64,000 nucleotides of DNA, from assembly GCF_002557795.1 (NCBI RefSeq), contig NZ_CP023777.1, positions 3,977,001 to 4,041,000 of the forward strand, in the 5' to 3' direction. Shown here piece by piece: positions 26,414-34,144 of this stretch. Position 1 is the first letter of the stretch; each line of letters starts with the position of its first letter. The position numbers and the translations under genes are program-made. Origin of the DNA: Chitinophaga caeni. Lineage in GTDB: Bacteria > Bacteroidota > Bacteroidia > Chitinophagales > Chitinophagaceae. The notes beneath the pieces were generated by a model. It saw only the letters and a program-made list of their open reading frames with translations. It had not been told where the DNA came from and did no database searches.

Positions 26414-27334
26414 TTACGGGTTAATTTTCTTTTCCCTGTACTGGTTTGGCGAAACTCCCATTACTTTCGTAAACATTCTCGTAAAGTAATAAGGATCTGA
26501 AATACCCAGCTGCATTGCTATTTCCTTGATGCGTAATGTTGTAAACAATAAGTATTGGCAAGCCTGCTGCACTTTTAAATGATTGAAATACTCTACCGGG
26601 GAATAGCCGGTGCCATTTTTAAATAAATAGGAAAAATGCGACTGTGAAAGGTTCACGGCTGCTGCCATATTTTGCAAACTTAGCAACTGGTCTAAATGTT
26701 TGTGCATGTAGTCAATAGCAAGATCTACTACATCTACCGTGGTGGCTTTACCAACAACAGGAAGCTGGTCGGGATATAAGCAGGAAGAAAGGAAGCTCCA
26801 AAAATTCATATTGGCAAAAGACAAATGTTCTTGCCTATAACCTCTTTCAAGCTGCCGGTAAATATGATCAAACAATTGTACCCTTTCCGTTGCGAAAGGC
26901 AGAAATGTTTTAGGTCCTTTCCAGGTTTTGACGGCCGTTTTTAATAAACCATCGGAGCTTTTACCGAGAAAATGCGCCCAGTAAATAGTCCATGGTTCCT
27001 CTTCATCGGCTGCATATTCGTGGTATTCATTCCTGGGTAGGAGGAAACAATCCCCGGCTTCTACCGGGTAAGTTTTTTTCTTAATAGTGATAGACCCTTT
27101 TCCATCTTGGCAATAGATCAGGATATGTTCGCCAGCCCCCTTTTCTCTTTTCCGGTGGTGGAATTTAGCCTTAGGATAATAGCCGATATCAGTTATATAT
27201 AAATGTTGGGTGGTAGCCTGGCGGGCACAGAGCTGCTGTATATTACGTGGTAATACAATTGCCCGCTGCCCTTTAAATCCATCTTTTTTTCTTCCTGTCA
27301 TGGTTGAAATGGTACTATTGTAACTGTTGGCCAT
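26414..27334 (-). CDS. AraC family transcriptional regulator
   Basis: A 306-residue regulator with an N-terminal cupin sensor domain (about 55-150; GAGEHILIYCQDGKGSI, AGDCFLLPRNEYHEYAADEE) and a C-terminal double helix-turn-helix AraC domain (about 205-304; LQNMAAAVNLSQSHFSYLFK, KEIAMQLGISDPYYFTRMFT, GVSPNQYREK). The cupin pocket suggests a sugar-like ligand. It lies 74 bases upstream of, and on the same strand as, the DUF1553/DUF1501/isomerase cluster, so it probably controls that cluster. The N-terminal 20 residues are poorly conserved; a second ATG lies 11 codons in. Confidence 0.9.
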   Translation of the reverse strand: MANSYNSTISTMTGRKKDGFKGQRAIVLPRNIQQLCARQATTQHLYITDIGYYPKAKFHHRKREKGAGEHILIYCQDGKGSITIKKKTYPVEAGDCFLLPRNEYHEYAADEEEPWTIYWAHFLGKSSDGLLKTAVKTWKGPKTFLPFATERVQLFDHIYRQLERGYRQEHLSFANMNFWSFLSSCLYPDQLPVVGKATTVDVVDLAIDYMHKHLDQLLSLQNMAAAVNLSQSHFSYLFKNGTGYSPVEYFNHLKVQQACQYLLFTTLRIKEIAMQLGISDPYYFTRMFTKVMGVSPNQYREKKINP

Positions 27335-27566
27335 TCTTCCCTTGGCTCCCCGTAGCGTTTCTGGTTACAATATAATTAAATTGGGATTTATTATAGACTT
27401 GATTTTAGGATTCCGGGTTAATACCGCTGCGTATTAATTTCCCGGCATTATGCAAGATGATATAGATGTTCTTATCACATTTCCAACTATACGAAAGATG
27501 CATAGCTCCATATCGCTGTCTTACTTGTAAACGATTCTTCTCTTACGATTAATAAATTAAATCATT

Positions 27567-27865
27567 ATTGTCCGACTAAATTTTCAATGAAAAAATTATT
27601 ATCGCCTCAAAAGTTCGATTCAATGTTCATCTGCTCGTTTCTTGTACTTTTTTGCTTGCCCAAAAAGGGCACAAATTGGCCATCACGGCCGCCAATTTGA
27701 TCGCGCGATCCAGCTTTTGTACTACTGTATCGCCCAGCTACCGTTCGCTATTAAAAGTGCGAAGTTCCACGGTTTTGTTGGCGGGGTTGAATAGATTAGC
27801 ATTCGATTATGTCCTTGACCAGGTAAGGAGTTCAAGTAAATTTAATGCAATTTTATTCGGACAAC
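27567..27865 (+). repeat. MITE-like interspersed element, copy 2
   Basis: A 299-base copy of the element at 4188-4513 (inverted) and 43954-44256. Left end ATTGTCCGACTAAA, right end the complement of GTTGTCCGAATAAA. Flanks are AATAAATTAAATCATT (27551-27566) and AATGAAATTAAATGATT (27866-27882), an imperfect direct repeat sharing the 9-mer AAATTAAAT. It lacks about 12 bases (second arm of the first hairpin, AAGTACCAAAA) that copies 1 and 3 keep. Reading frames across it change frame between copies and are not taken as genes. Confidence 0.8.
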
Positions 27866-27991
27866 AATGAAATTAAATGATTTTTGCTATGTAGATGTTC
27901 CATCGCGATTCAAACCCGGTTAACCGGCATAAAGATGCGTCATATTCATTTGCTTAAAATGAAATTTTACATTCGCATTCTTCAAAAATAA

Positions 27992-28026
27992 AGAGCGCCT
28001 CAAAATAATTAAGGCGCTCTCTTCTC
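27992..28026. terminator. Terminator-like hairpin
   Basis: 9-bp arms AGAGCGCCT and AGGCGCTCT with an 11-base loop, followed by CTTCTCGTT. It could end the minus-strand short ORF at 28191-28349 or an untraced small transcript. Confidence 0.45.
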
Positions 28027-28190
28027 GTTATTTGAATGGGTTAGTAAGTAGTTCCGAAATGAATTATAGAAATTTTCTTCTACTCATTTTGTATTACAAA
28101 TGCTAATTTACCAAATTTATCATTATTAAAACACTTTTTTAAAAATTGTTACCATATTTTTTTCTCCTGGCAATGAAGCGCTTTTTAAAA

Positions 28191-28349
28191 TCAACTTATA
28201 ACAAGGAGCAACATTTTTACAAATGGATTTATTTGATATCCTAATAAATGTCCATTACCCCTTCTTATAAATATGTCTTCCGCTCGTACATTAACGCGTT
28301 GTACTAAGAGGCCATACTTGTTAATAGCAACGACTGTATATAAAAACAT
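28191..28349 (-). CDS. Possible small protein, 52 residues
   Basis: A minus-strand ORF beginning MFLYTVVAINKYGLLVQRVN and ending in a hydrophobic stretch (VKMLLLVIS). Composition looks protein-like but I recognise no family. Directly upstream of the ATG is a perfect 10-bp hairpin CAAGGGTTCA / TGAACCCTTG (28350-28359, 28369-28378), and a terminator-like stem lies downstream at 27992-28020. No TAnnTTTG box was found. This may be spurious. Confidence 0.25.
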   Translation of the reverse strand: MFLYTVVAINKYGLLVQRVNVRAEDIFIRRGNGHLLGYQINPFVKMLLLVIS

Positions 28350-28378
28350 CAAGGGTTCACTTACTAAATGAACCCTTG
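28350..28378. terminator. Perfect hairpin next to the short ORF and downstream of the phosphoesterase gene
   Basis: 10-bp perfect arms CAAGGGTTCA and TGAACCCTTG with a 9-base loop. It may terminate the minus-strand phosphoesterase gene (ends 28537) or regulate the short ORF that starts at 28349. Confidence 0.45.
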
Positions 28379-28536
28379 AAATTTATATAGAGAACCAACT
28401 TTTCAAGATGATGATCACGGCAAGCGGCTTTCATCATCAAGAATCGCTTGTTTTAACGAATTGATTACTTTAACAAATAAAACAATAGTTACTGTAATGG
28501 GAAATCAGTAAGCAAATTATTATTTCTAAGGGCGGA

Positions 28537-29271
28537 TCAATCCCGGTTGCGACCTTTCTCCCCAGGGTACAAAGTATAAACGGGGTCGCTTTGCCAGAAC
28601 TTTTTACTTTTTATATCGAGCGCGGTTATACTACCTCTAAACGCTGCGCCAGTATCAACGTTCCAAACGGTATTAGCATTCATCGGTGTACCTTGGCCAT
28701 AATTTGTAGTTGGTGTATGGCCAATAAATATTTCTTTGAACAGCAACAAACGTTTCGGGTAAAAAATATTATCCTTCCCCAGCTTGGGATTTAACGCCAA
28801 TGCCAGTTCCCACAAGGTACGATCCCAGGAATAATTACTGCTATAATGTTCATTTTCAGGACCATGCATAGAGGAAAAGCCGGCATGTATAAACAATCGC
28901 TTTTCATCGTCTATATAATAATTTTTCATCCTCGAAAAGAATAACAAATGTCTTTGCCTTTGTTCGATCGTAGTAGTTTCGTAACTGGTTAAAGTAGCCA
29001 TACCGCCGTTTGCCACCCAAACCGGGTTAGGCGCTTCGCCACTTAGCCAACCGATGCACCAAGTATCATGGTTTCCCTTGATAAATACGCAAGGGTAAGA
29101 ACGTTCAAATCCGATTAAAAATTCTATTACCTGTGCCGACTGCGACCAACCATCTACATAATCACCTAAAAATACGAAACGATCGCCCTCCCCCGGCCCG
29201 ACCCTCTCCAGTAATTGCCGGAGCGCTTTCAAGCCGCCGTGTATATCTCCTATTACAATAGTCCTTGCCAT
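28537..29271 (-). CDS. Metallophosphoesterase, serine/threonine phosphatase-like
   Basis: A 244-residue calcineurin-like phosphoesterase with the complete dinuclear-metal motif set: GDIHG (residues 8-12), GDYVDGWSQS (GDxVDR-type), GNHDTW, and the two downstream histidines in LFIHAGF and FIGHTPT. This set defines the PP1/PP2A-like bacterial branch that hydrolyses phosphoproteins or nucleoside polyphosphates in the cytosol. The frame stays open upstream to 29439, but the ATG at 29271 (MARTIVIGDIHGG) is where the family begins. It is divergent from the small zinc-ribbon-like gene at 29380, with about 108 bases between. Confidence 0.9.
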   Translation of the reverse strand: MARTIVIGDIHGGLKALRQLLERVGPGEGDRFVFLGDYVDGWSQSAQVIEFLIGFERSYPCVFIKGNHDTWCIGWLSGEAPNPVWVANGGMATLTSYETTTIEQRQRHLLFFSRMKNYYIDDEKRLFIHAGFSSMHGPENEHYSSNYSWDRTLWELALALNPKLGKDNIFYPKRLLLFKEIFIGHTPTTNYGQGTPMNANTVWNVDTGAAFRGSITALDIKSKKFWQSDPVYTLYPGEKGRNRD

Positions 29272-29379
29272 CTTAAACAATTTGTAACATGTAAATTTTC
29301 CCCTATTGGTAAACGATTCTCCCGTAAAGGAACAAAAAGTATTGCAAATTGCTGTTTTTGAAACCTTCAAACCTAGTTT

Positions 29380-29712
29380 ATGTGCCAATTGAAATTTTGG
29401 TTGGATGCCGTTAACGGTTACGTAGCGCAATGTGTACATTGCGGATTATACCAGGTTGCTTACGGTACCAGTTTATTAACTTTCACCGAATTGCAGCTAC
29501 AACAGTTTACCACGGAAATTATGCAGCTAGCAACGATCGGTTGCCCCGGGGGACAAGAACATGTAAAAGCCATCATCTTACCGACACCTGAATTTGGCTA
29601 CCAGGTAATCTTATGCCATAAGGAATTATTGGAATTAGATAAGTTGCTGCAAAATGCCCAGGTAGAAATCACAACCGGGGCGTTGCTTGCGTTAATATCA
29701 AACCCGGACTGA
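29380..29712 (+). CDS. DUF6686-like small protein
   Basis: A 110-residue protein with a CVHCG motif near residue 18 followed by LYQVAYGTS, resembling the Bacteroidota-specific DUF6686 family (CxxCGxYQ-x-x-FGT). Only one CxxC pair is present, with another Cys at positions 2 and 55, so a full zinc ribbon is not assured. The rest is helical (ELQLQQFTTEIMQL; HKELLELDKLLQNA). Function is unknown. It is divergent from the phosphoesterase gene and 73 bases upstream of a membrane-protein gene. Confidence 0.7.
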   Translation: MCQLKFWLDAVNGYVAQCVHCGLYQVAYGTSLLTFTELQLQQFTTEIMQLATIGCPGGQEHVKAIILPTPEFGYQVILCHKELLELDKLLQNAQVEITTGALLALISNPD

Positions 29713-29757
29713 GTTTATAGAAATTTCAATCAAAAACCTGGATATTCTATAAATTTA

Positions 29758-29777
29758 TACCGACAATTTTATCGGTA
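29758..29777 (+). promoter_or_regulatory. Inverted repeat just upstream of the DUF1295 gene
   Basis: TACCGA (29758-29763) and TCGGTA (29772-29777) with an 8-base AT spacer end eight bases before the ATG at 29786. It could be an operator or a translation-affecting hairpin. Confidence 0.35.
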
Positions 29778-29785
29778 CAAGGTAT

Positions 29786-30589
29786 ATGTTAACGATTCAG
29801 GTATTATTAGTAGTGTTCATCATGGCTTTGATGGTGACTGCTTCCGGGTTCAGGAATACGATTTGGTTTGTAACAATAGGCTATACATTTGCCATCCTTG
29901 CCATGGCATTGGCGCTCGGTATAAGTTTTTATAAAAGGTTTACTTGGTTTAACTGGATACAAGTGAGCGGGTTAGCTCTTTGGGGAATACGGCTGGGTGC
30001 TTACATTTTACAGCGGGATAAGAACCGGGACTATCAAAACAATGTTCAAGACCAGGTGCAAGCTGCGCAAAAGCTCCCTTTATTTGCAAAATTTTTCATG
30101 TGGATCGCGGTGAGTTTTTTATTCACTTGCCTTTTTTCTCCTGCCATCTTTAGCTTGAAAGATACGATCTCCTTGAAATTATCCGGCTCACCTTATATCA
30201 TTCTTGGTTGTTTACTGTTACTACTTGGCATTTACATTGAAAGTAGGGCCGATTGGGAAAAATCTAGATTTAAAGCCTATCAACCTGGCACTTTTGTTGA
30301 TGTAGGTCTTTTTAGATGGGTAAGATATCCAAACTACTTGGGCGAGTTAATGGTTTGGACAGGTAATTACTTGCTAAGCATACAATTTTATCAGGCTACC
30401 TGGCAATGGGCAATTGCTACTACCGGGTTAATAGGTATTTGGATTATCATGATCGATGCTACAAGGCGTTTAGAAAAAAGACATTGGTCAAAATACAGGG
30501 ATGTACCGGGTTATAAAACTTATGTTGAAAAAGTTCCCATTCTTTTTCCTTACCTCCCCTTTTACAGTTTCATTAAGCGTAAACCATAA
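29786..30589 (+). CDS. DUF1295 (steroid 5-alpha-reductase-like) membrane protein
   Basis: A 267-residue integral membrane protein with six or seven helices. The C-terminal signature is typical of DUF1295 and the isoprenylcysteine methyltransferase/steroid reductase superfamily: FKAYQPGTFVDVGLFRWVRY, PNYLGELMVWTGNYLL and KRHWSKYRDVPGYKTYVEKV, which form the NADPH- or SAM-binding region at the cytoplasmic face. The likely reaction is reduction of an enone lipid; the substrate is unknown. It stands alone between the DUF6686-like gene and the 2-hydroxyacid dehydrogenase gene. Confidence 0.88.
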   Translation: MLTIQVLLVVFIMALMVTASGFRNTIWFVTIGYTFAILAMALALGISFYKRFTWFNWIQVSGLALWGIRLGAYILQRDKNRDYQNNVQDQVQAAQKLPLFAKFFMWIAVSFLFTCLFSPAIFSLKDTISLKLSGSPYIILGCLLLLLGIYIESRADWEKSRFKAYQPGTFVDVGLFRWVRYPNYLGELMVWTGNYLLSIQFYQATWQWAIATTGLIGIWIIMIDATRRLEKRHWSKYRDVPGYKTYVEKVPILFPYLPFYSFIKRKP

Positions 30590-30744
30590 TTCTAATCCTC
30601 GTAATAAGCAGCCCTGTAAATCAAATATATACAATACTGCACCTCGCTTTTAATCGAGAAGCCAAACAGGTTGTTCAATGCCGCGGGATATTTATCTACT
30701 TACAAGGGCAGGAAAATCCCAATTATACCGTAACTTTTAAAAGT

Positions 30745-30770
30745 AAAGTGCACAAGTATGGCACTTTTTA
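30745..30770 (+). terminator. Weak terminator-like hairpin before the dehydrogenase gene
   Basis: Arms AAAGTGC (30745-30751) and GCACTTT (30761-30767) followed by TTA. It is 155 bases after the DUF1295 stop. Confidence 0.35.
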
Positions 30771-30809
30771 ACAAGAGATTTGTTTTCGCTCAATTAAAAG
30801 ATTCAAAAA

Positions 30810-31781
30810 ATGAAAGTCTACGCAACAAGGATGTTACCCCAAGCGGGAGTGGATATGCTAACAGCTGCGGGCATACCGCTGACCCAATTTGAAGGCCGGC
30901 AAGCGCTGAACCAGGATGAACTGATCGAAATATGCAAACATTACGATGCCGTGATTTGCGCTGGGCAGAAACTGGGCGCCGCTTTTTTTGAAGCATGCCC
31001 ACATTTGAAATGTGTCGCCTTATTATCGGTTGGATATGATAACGTGGATTTACAAGCTGCCAGCCATCTGAATATTCCCGTCACGAATACCCCCGGTGTA
31101 CTCGATGCATCTACTGCCGAAACGGCATTCCTATTAATGATGGCTACTGCCCGCAAAGCTTTTTTTATGCATCAATATATACTTGACGGTCATTGGGGCT
31201 TCACCGACCCAACCGCCAACCTCGGTATCGACCTGGAAGGCAAAACAGTCGGTATTTTCGGGCTTGGGAATATAGGTACGGTATTCGCAAAATATTGTAA
31301 AAGCTTCTATCAAAGCCCGATCATTTATCATAATAGGAACAGGAACATCGCGGCGGAAAATTTACTGGATGCCAGGTACGTAAGTTTTGAAGAACTACTC
31401 CGCGAAAGTGATGTTCTTTCCGTGCATGCTAACCTTTCCGCTTCTACCCGCGGGATATTTAACAAGGATACATTTATAAAGATGAAATCAAGTTCCATCT
31501 TTATAAATGCGGCCAGGGGCGGCATACACGATGAAAATGATTTATATGAAGCTATTGTTGAAGGACAAATATGGGGCGCCGGCTTGGACGTTACCAATCC
31601 CGAACCGATGCTTCCCAACAACCCGCTATTACGGTTACCTACAGTTTCCATCCTTCCACATATCGGCTCGGCAACGGAAGGCACGCGTGCTGCAATGGCA
31701 ATATTGGCGGCAAAAAATATTATCGCGGCAAGAGACGGTATGCCGTTACCAAATCTTGTAAATAAAGATGCGTTGAGCTAA
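30810..31781 (+). CDS. D-isomer-specific 2-hydroxyacid dehydrogenase
   Basis: A 323-residue NAD(P)-dependent oxidoreductase. The N-terminal catalytic half includes VGYDNVDLQAASHLNIPVTN; the Rossmann motif is GKTVGIFGLGNIGTVFAK at about 147-164; INAARGGIHDENDLYEAI carries the substrate-binding Arg; LDVTNPEPM the catalytic Glu; and LPHIGSATEGTR the catalytic His. The set is complete, so it should interconvert a 2-oxo acid and a D-2-hydroxy acid (glyoxylate/hydroxypyruvate reductase is the commonest role). It is convergent with the FemAB-like gene, with 14 bases between stops. Confidence 0.92.
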   Translation: MKVYATRMLPQAGVDMLTAAGIPLTQFEGRQALNQDELIEICKHYDAVICAGQKLGAAFFEACPHLKCVALLSVGYDNVDLQAASHLNIPVTNTPGVLDASTAETAFLLMMATARKAFFMHQYILDGHWGFTDPTANLGIDLEGKTVGIFGLGNIGTVFAKYCKSFYQSPIIYHNRNRNIAAENLLDARYVSFEELLRESDVLSVHANLSASTRGIFNKDTFIKMKSSSIFINAARGGIHDENDLYEAIVEGQIWGAGLDVTNPEPMLPNNPLLRLPTVSILPHIGSATEGTRAAMAILAAKNIIAARDGMPLPNLVNKDALS

Positions 31782-31795
31782 GGCATGCCTAGGCC

Positions 31796-32917
31796 CTACA
31801 GATGGTATCCCTTGCTGCTCATTTCAACTGCCGTGAATGTTTTATAAGCATCATCATATAAAGGGTAATCCCAACAGCCCATCCTGTGGTAGAGTTCCCC
31901 GCCGAAACCAGTTTTAAATTTATATAGCCCGTATAACGGATGCCGTGGATCCGGACTCGGGGAAACACCGAAAAAGTCATATTCGCTCGCGCCTTTCTGC
32001 CTGACTTTCTGCATGGCCTCCCATTGCAGTGCATAGGTAGCCATGTAATTACGGTGCAGGTTTCCAGATGCGCCGTAAAGATAAGTTCCCCTATTACCGG
32101 AAGTTACGAGGAACATAGCTGCCAAGGGTTGTTCATTAGCCGAAGCAATCAATAATTCTACTTCAGCAGGCGATGCTGTATTATCTGCCTTCGCGCTTAA
32201 CACGGCCTCAAAATAATGTTTTTCATTAAGATGGATACGGTTACGCTTGGCTGTTTGTGTATATAAATCATACCAGGTATCAATGTCTTGCAAACCGGTA
32301 GAGCGTACTTGCACGCCCTTCCTTTTCGCCAACTGGATGTTATACCTTGTCTTGGGTTTCATCCTTGACAGCAAGGCGGCATCATCTTTCTTTAAATCCA
32401 TAAAGATGGTATGCGCCGGGAGAATATTCGAATTTGATTTTATCAGCCTATGATGATGGGTTTGAAAATTTAACCGGAACTCCTGGTATTGTTTTCCGGG
32501 TGGGCCAAACCATTTGCCCGACTCATCGAAACGGTCTTCCTCTTTTGCCCAGGGCGATTCCCAAGCTAAATCGTAGCGGATCAGGATACAGTTCTTCGGC
32601 AGGTATGGCCGCATCATCTCCGATAATTCTTCCAAGAATGGTCCTTGTAAATCCGGCAAAGGTTCTAACTCCGGGCCGTACGGTACATATGCAATGCTCT
32701 GCTCCGTATTGACCTGTTGAATAATTACTAATATATCCGTTTCCCCTGATTCGTCGGGGAAATTAAAATACTTCCGTTGTCCTTGTTGAATTGTAAAGTC
32801 GAAGGCATAGGAATCCAAGCCCTGTTTCGACTTCACTTCCGACCAAAATGCCGTTTGTTGCACGATACCAGTTTCCTTTACCTGTCGAACCGATTTTTTA
32901 CATACTTCACTGATCAT
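31796..32917 (-). CDS. FemAB-like peptidoglycan bridge / GNAT-fold aminoacyltransferase
   Basis: A 373-residue protein with a double GNAT-like fold of the FemA/FemB-like group. Indicative stretches: KPKTRYNIQLAKRKGVQV (the usual R-x-x-I-x-x-A-x-K linker), WYDLYTQTAKRNRIHLNEKHYF, AMFLVTSGNRGTYLYGASG and EYDFFGVSPSPDPRHPLYGLYKFKTGFGG. In Gram-positives such proteins add amino acids to the peptidoglycan cross-bridge from aminoacyl-tRNA; in Bacteroidota their substrate is unproven. It has its own leader region (32918 onward). Confidence 0.87.
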   Translation of the reverse strand: MISEVCKKSVRQVKETGIVQQTAFWSEVKSKQGLDSYAFDFTIQQGQRKYFNFPDESGETDILVIIQQVNTEQSIAYVPYGPELEPLPDLQGPFLEELSEMMRPYLPKNCILIRYDLAWESPWAKEEDRFDESGKWFGPPGKQYQEFRLNFQTHHHRLIKSNSNILPAHTIFMDLKKDDAALLSRMKPKTRYNIQLAKRKGVQVRSTGLQDIDTWYDLYTQTAKRNRIHLNEKHYFEAVLSAKADNTASPAEVELLIASANEQPLAAMFLVTSGNRGTYLYGASGNLHRNYMATYALQWEAMQKVRQKGASEYDFFGVSPSPDPRHPLYGLYKFKTGFGGELYHRMGCWDYPLYDDAYKTFTAVEMSSKGYHL

Positions 32918-32951
32918 ATTACTATGTATAGCTTAGGTATAAAAAAATATG

Positions 32952-32976
32952 TTAACATCAATTTTGTTGATGTTAA
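32952..32976 (-). terminator. Terminator hairpin with T-run on the minus strand
   Basis: Perfect arms TTAACATCAA (32952-32961) and TTGATGTTAA (32967-32976), loop of five. On the minus strand the stem is followed by CATATTTTTTT. It lies downstream of the small ORF at 33018-33152 and 35 bases upstream of the FemAB-like start. Confidence 0.65.
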
Positions 32977-33017
32977 TTTCATAATGAATGTTATTATGTC
33001 TTATCAACCCGGAAGAA

Positions 33018-33152
33018 TTACCGGGAAAAAATAGAATGAATACTGTTAGGATAAGAATCATTCCGGTTGGCAGCGGTTGCAGCGAATGACCACTCATGGC
33101 GATTGTATACCACTAAAGGTGCTACCAGTTCCATCTCTAGCAATTCATACAT
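33018..33152 (-). CDS. Possible small protein, 44 residues, with own promoter and terminator
   Basis: Starts MYELLEMELVAPLVVYN and ends SIHSIFSR. The ATG at 33152 lies 17 bases after a TATCTTTG -7 box (33169-33176, minus strand), the same spacing seen for the sigma and dusB genes here, and a hairpin with a T-run follows at 32952-32976. The frame can be read further upstream to 33203 from a TTG, but that would put the promoter box inside the gene. I recognise no family; half-way it has the hydrophobic stretch LVAPLVVY and a polar C-terminus. Alternatively it is an untranslated leader RNA of the FemAB-like gene. Confidence 0.3.
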   Translation of the reverse strand: MYELLEMELVAPLVVYNRHEWSFAATAANRNDSYPNSIHSIFSR

Positions 33153-33168
33153 TGCCGATGAAACGCCG

Positions 33169-33176
33169 CAAAGATA
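33169..33176 (-). promoter_or_regulatory. -7 promoter element on the minus strand
   Basis: TATCTTTG fits TAnnTTTG. It would drive the 44-residue ORF, and possibly the FemAB-like gene if the terminator at 32952-32976 is leaky. No clear -33. Confidence 0.4.
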
Positions 33177-33273
33177 CTCATAATAATCCGAATGGCCTTT
33201 CAATTGCTTAAATAAGGGAGCTAAATCTTGTTTTACAACAAGTTATACGCTAGGTATTCGCAACAGATTCCTT

Positions 33274-33281
33274 TACTTTTG
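33274..33281 (+). promoter_or_regulatory. -7 promoter element of the CI/LexA-like regulator gene
   Basis: TACTTTTG, 34 bases before the ATG at 33316. The palindrome at 33295-33307 sits between it and the start codon. Confidence 0.5.
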
Positions 33282-33294
33282 CGGGCTCAAATAA

Positions 33295-33307
33295 GTTTAG
33301 ACTAAAC
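33295..33307. promoter_or_regulatory. Candidate autoregulatory operator
   Basis: A perfect 13-base palindrome GTTTAG-A-CTAAAC placed 8 bases before the ATG of an XRE/S24-type regulator and about 14 bases after its -7 box, where a bound dimer would block transcription start. Position and symmetry suit autorepression; binding is inferred. Confidence 0.45.
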
Positions 33308-33315
33308 GCCCAAGC

Positions 33316-34053
33316 ATGGATCATCAACAATTATACTGGTCATCGAACCTGAGGTTTTTAAGAAAAAGGCAAGGCATTTCACAACAACAATTAGCGAATA
33401 TACTGCAATTATCACGCGGTAAAATCCATGCCCAGGAAAGCGGGAAAACAAAGAATCCCAGGCTGGAAGATATGGTGCATATTGCCAGGTATTTTGGTAT
33501 CCCTTTGCACCTGTTCGCCACTGAAAATTTATCTGCTTACGATGAAACTACGCTGGTAGAACTCTTATTAAAACAACACGATATACACGGACAAAAGATC
33601 AGGGTGCTTCCCATTACGGTAGATCATGATAACGAGGAGTACCGCGAATTTGTTCCCGTGCAAGCCCAAGCCGGTTACCGCTCGGGATACAATAACCCGG
33701 AGTTCATCACATCATTACCAAAATTTTCATTGCCCGGCTTACCCAGGGAAAAAACGATCCGGATGTTTCCAATTTCCGGGGATTCTATGTTACCCATTCC
33801 CAGCGGAAGCCACGTAATTGCACAATATGTTGATGACTGGACAAGCATTAAAAATAATAGCGCGTGTATATTGGTACTCGGGGGAACAGGGCAGGATATC
33901 GTTTTTAAAATGGTAGAAAACAATATCAAAACAATGGGAAGTCTAACTTTACACTCACTGAACCCTATCTACAACTCATATAAAGTAGATATTTCGGAAG
34001 TACTCGAAATCTGGTCATTCGTAGGGTATATCAGTAAGGAATTGCCCCTGTAA
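33316..34053 (+). CDS. XRE-family regulator with LexA/CI-like S24 C-terminal domain
   Basis: A 245-residue regulator. The N-terminal Cro/CI helix-turn-helix is at about residues 10-65 (RFLRKRQGISQQQLANILQL then RGKIHAQESGKTKNPRLEDM). The C-terminal S24 peptidase-like domain is at about 130-235, with FPISGDSMLPIPSGSHVIAQ: the nucleophile Ser is in the GDSM motif, and a Lys is present in IVFKMVENN, so self-cleavage like LexA/CI is possible. Proteins of this type in Bacteroidota often control stress genes or, elsewhere, prophages; no phage genes are nearby. It has its own -7 box and palindrome and may repress itself. Confidence 0.88.
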   Translation: MDHQQLYWSSNLRFLRKRQGISQQQLANILQLSRGKIHAQESGKTKNPRLEDMVHIARYFGIPLHLFATENLSAYDETTLVELLLKQHDIHGQKIRVLPITVDHDNEEYREFVPVQAQAGYRSGYNNPEFITSLPKFSLPGLPREKTIRMFPISGDSMLPIPSGSHVIAQYVDDWTSIKNNSACILVLGGTGQDIVFKMVENNIKTMGSLTLHSLNPIYNSYKVDISEVLEIWSFVGYISKELPL

Positions 34054-34144
34054 AGGCAAAAATACAGTACTTGGAATATCAGTTACCGTGATGTATCTTG
34101 TAGCATCCGGACTTTAACTACAGCAATATTTATACTCCAATACC

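Larger units (their letters stand above)
27335..28190. other. Gap holding repeat copy 2 and a terminator-like hairpin
   Basis: No gene recognised. 27335-27550 is AT-rich and featureless. The MITE-like element occupies 27567-27865. A hairpin AGAGCGCCT / AGGCGCTCT (27992-28000 and 28012-28020) with a mixed T tail looks like a terminator without a close gene. Confidence 0.5.
32918..33315. other. Divergent intergenic region with a terminator hairpin, a small ORF and operator-like palindromes
   Basis: Contents are described under 32952-32976, 33018-33152, 33169-33176, 33274-33281 and 33295-33307. An extra hairpin CTTGTT / AACAAG is at 33227-33242. Confidence 0.5.

Noticed and set aside
27652..27870. 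Plus-strand ORF of 72 codons in repeat copy 2
   Set aside because: It lies in the element; its first half is in another frame than the related ORF in copy 3, and copy 1 does not keep it.
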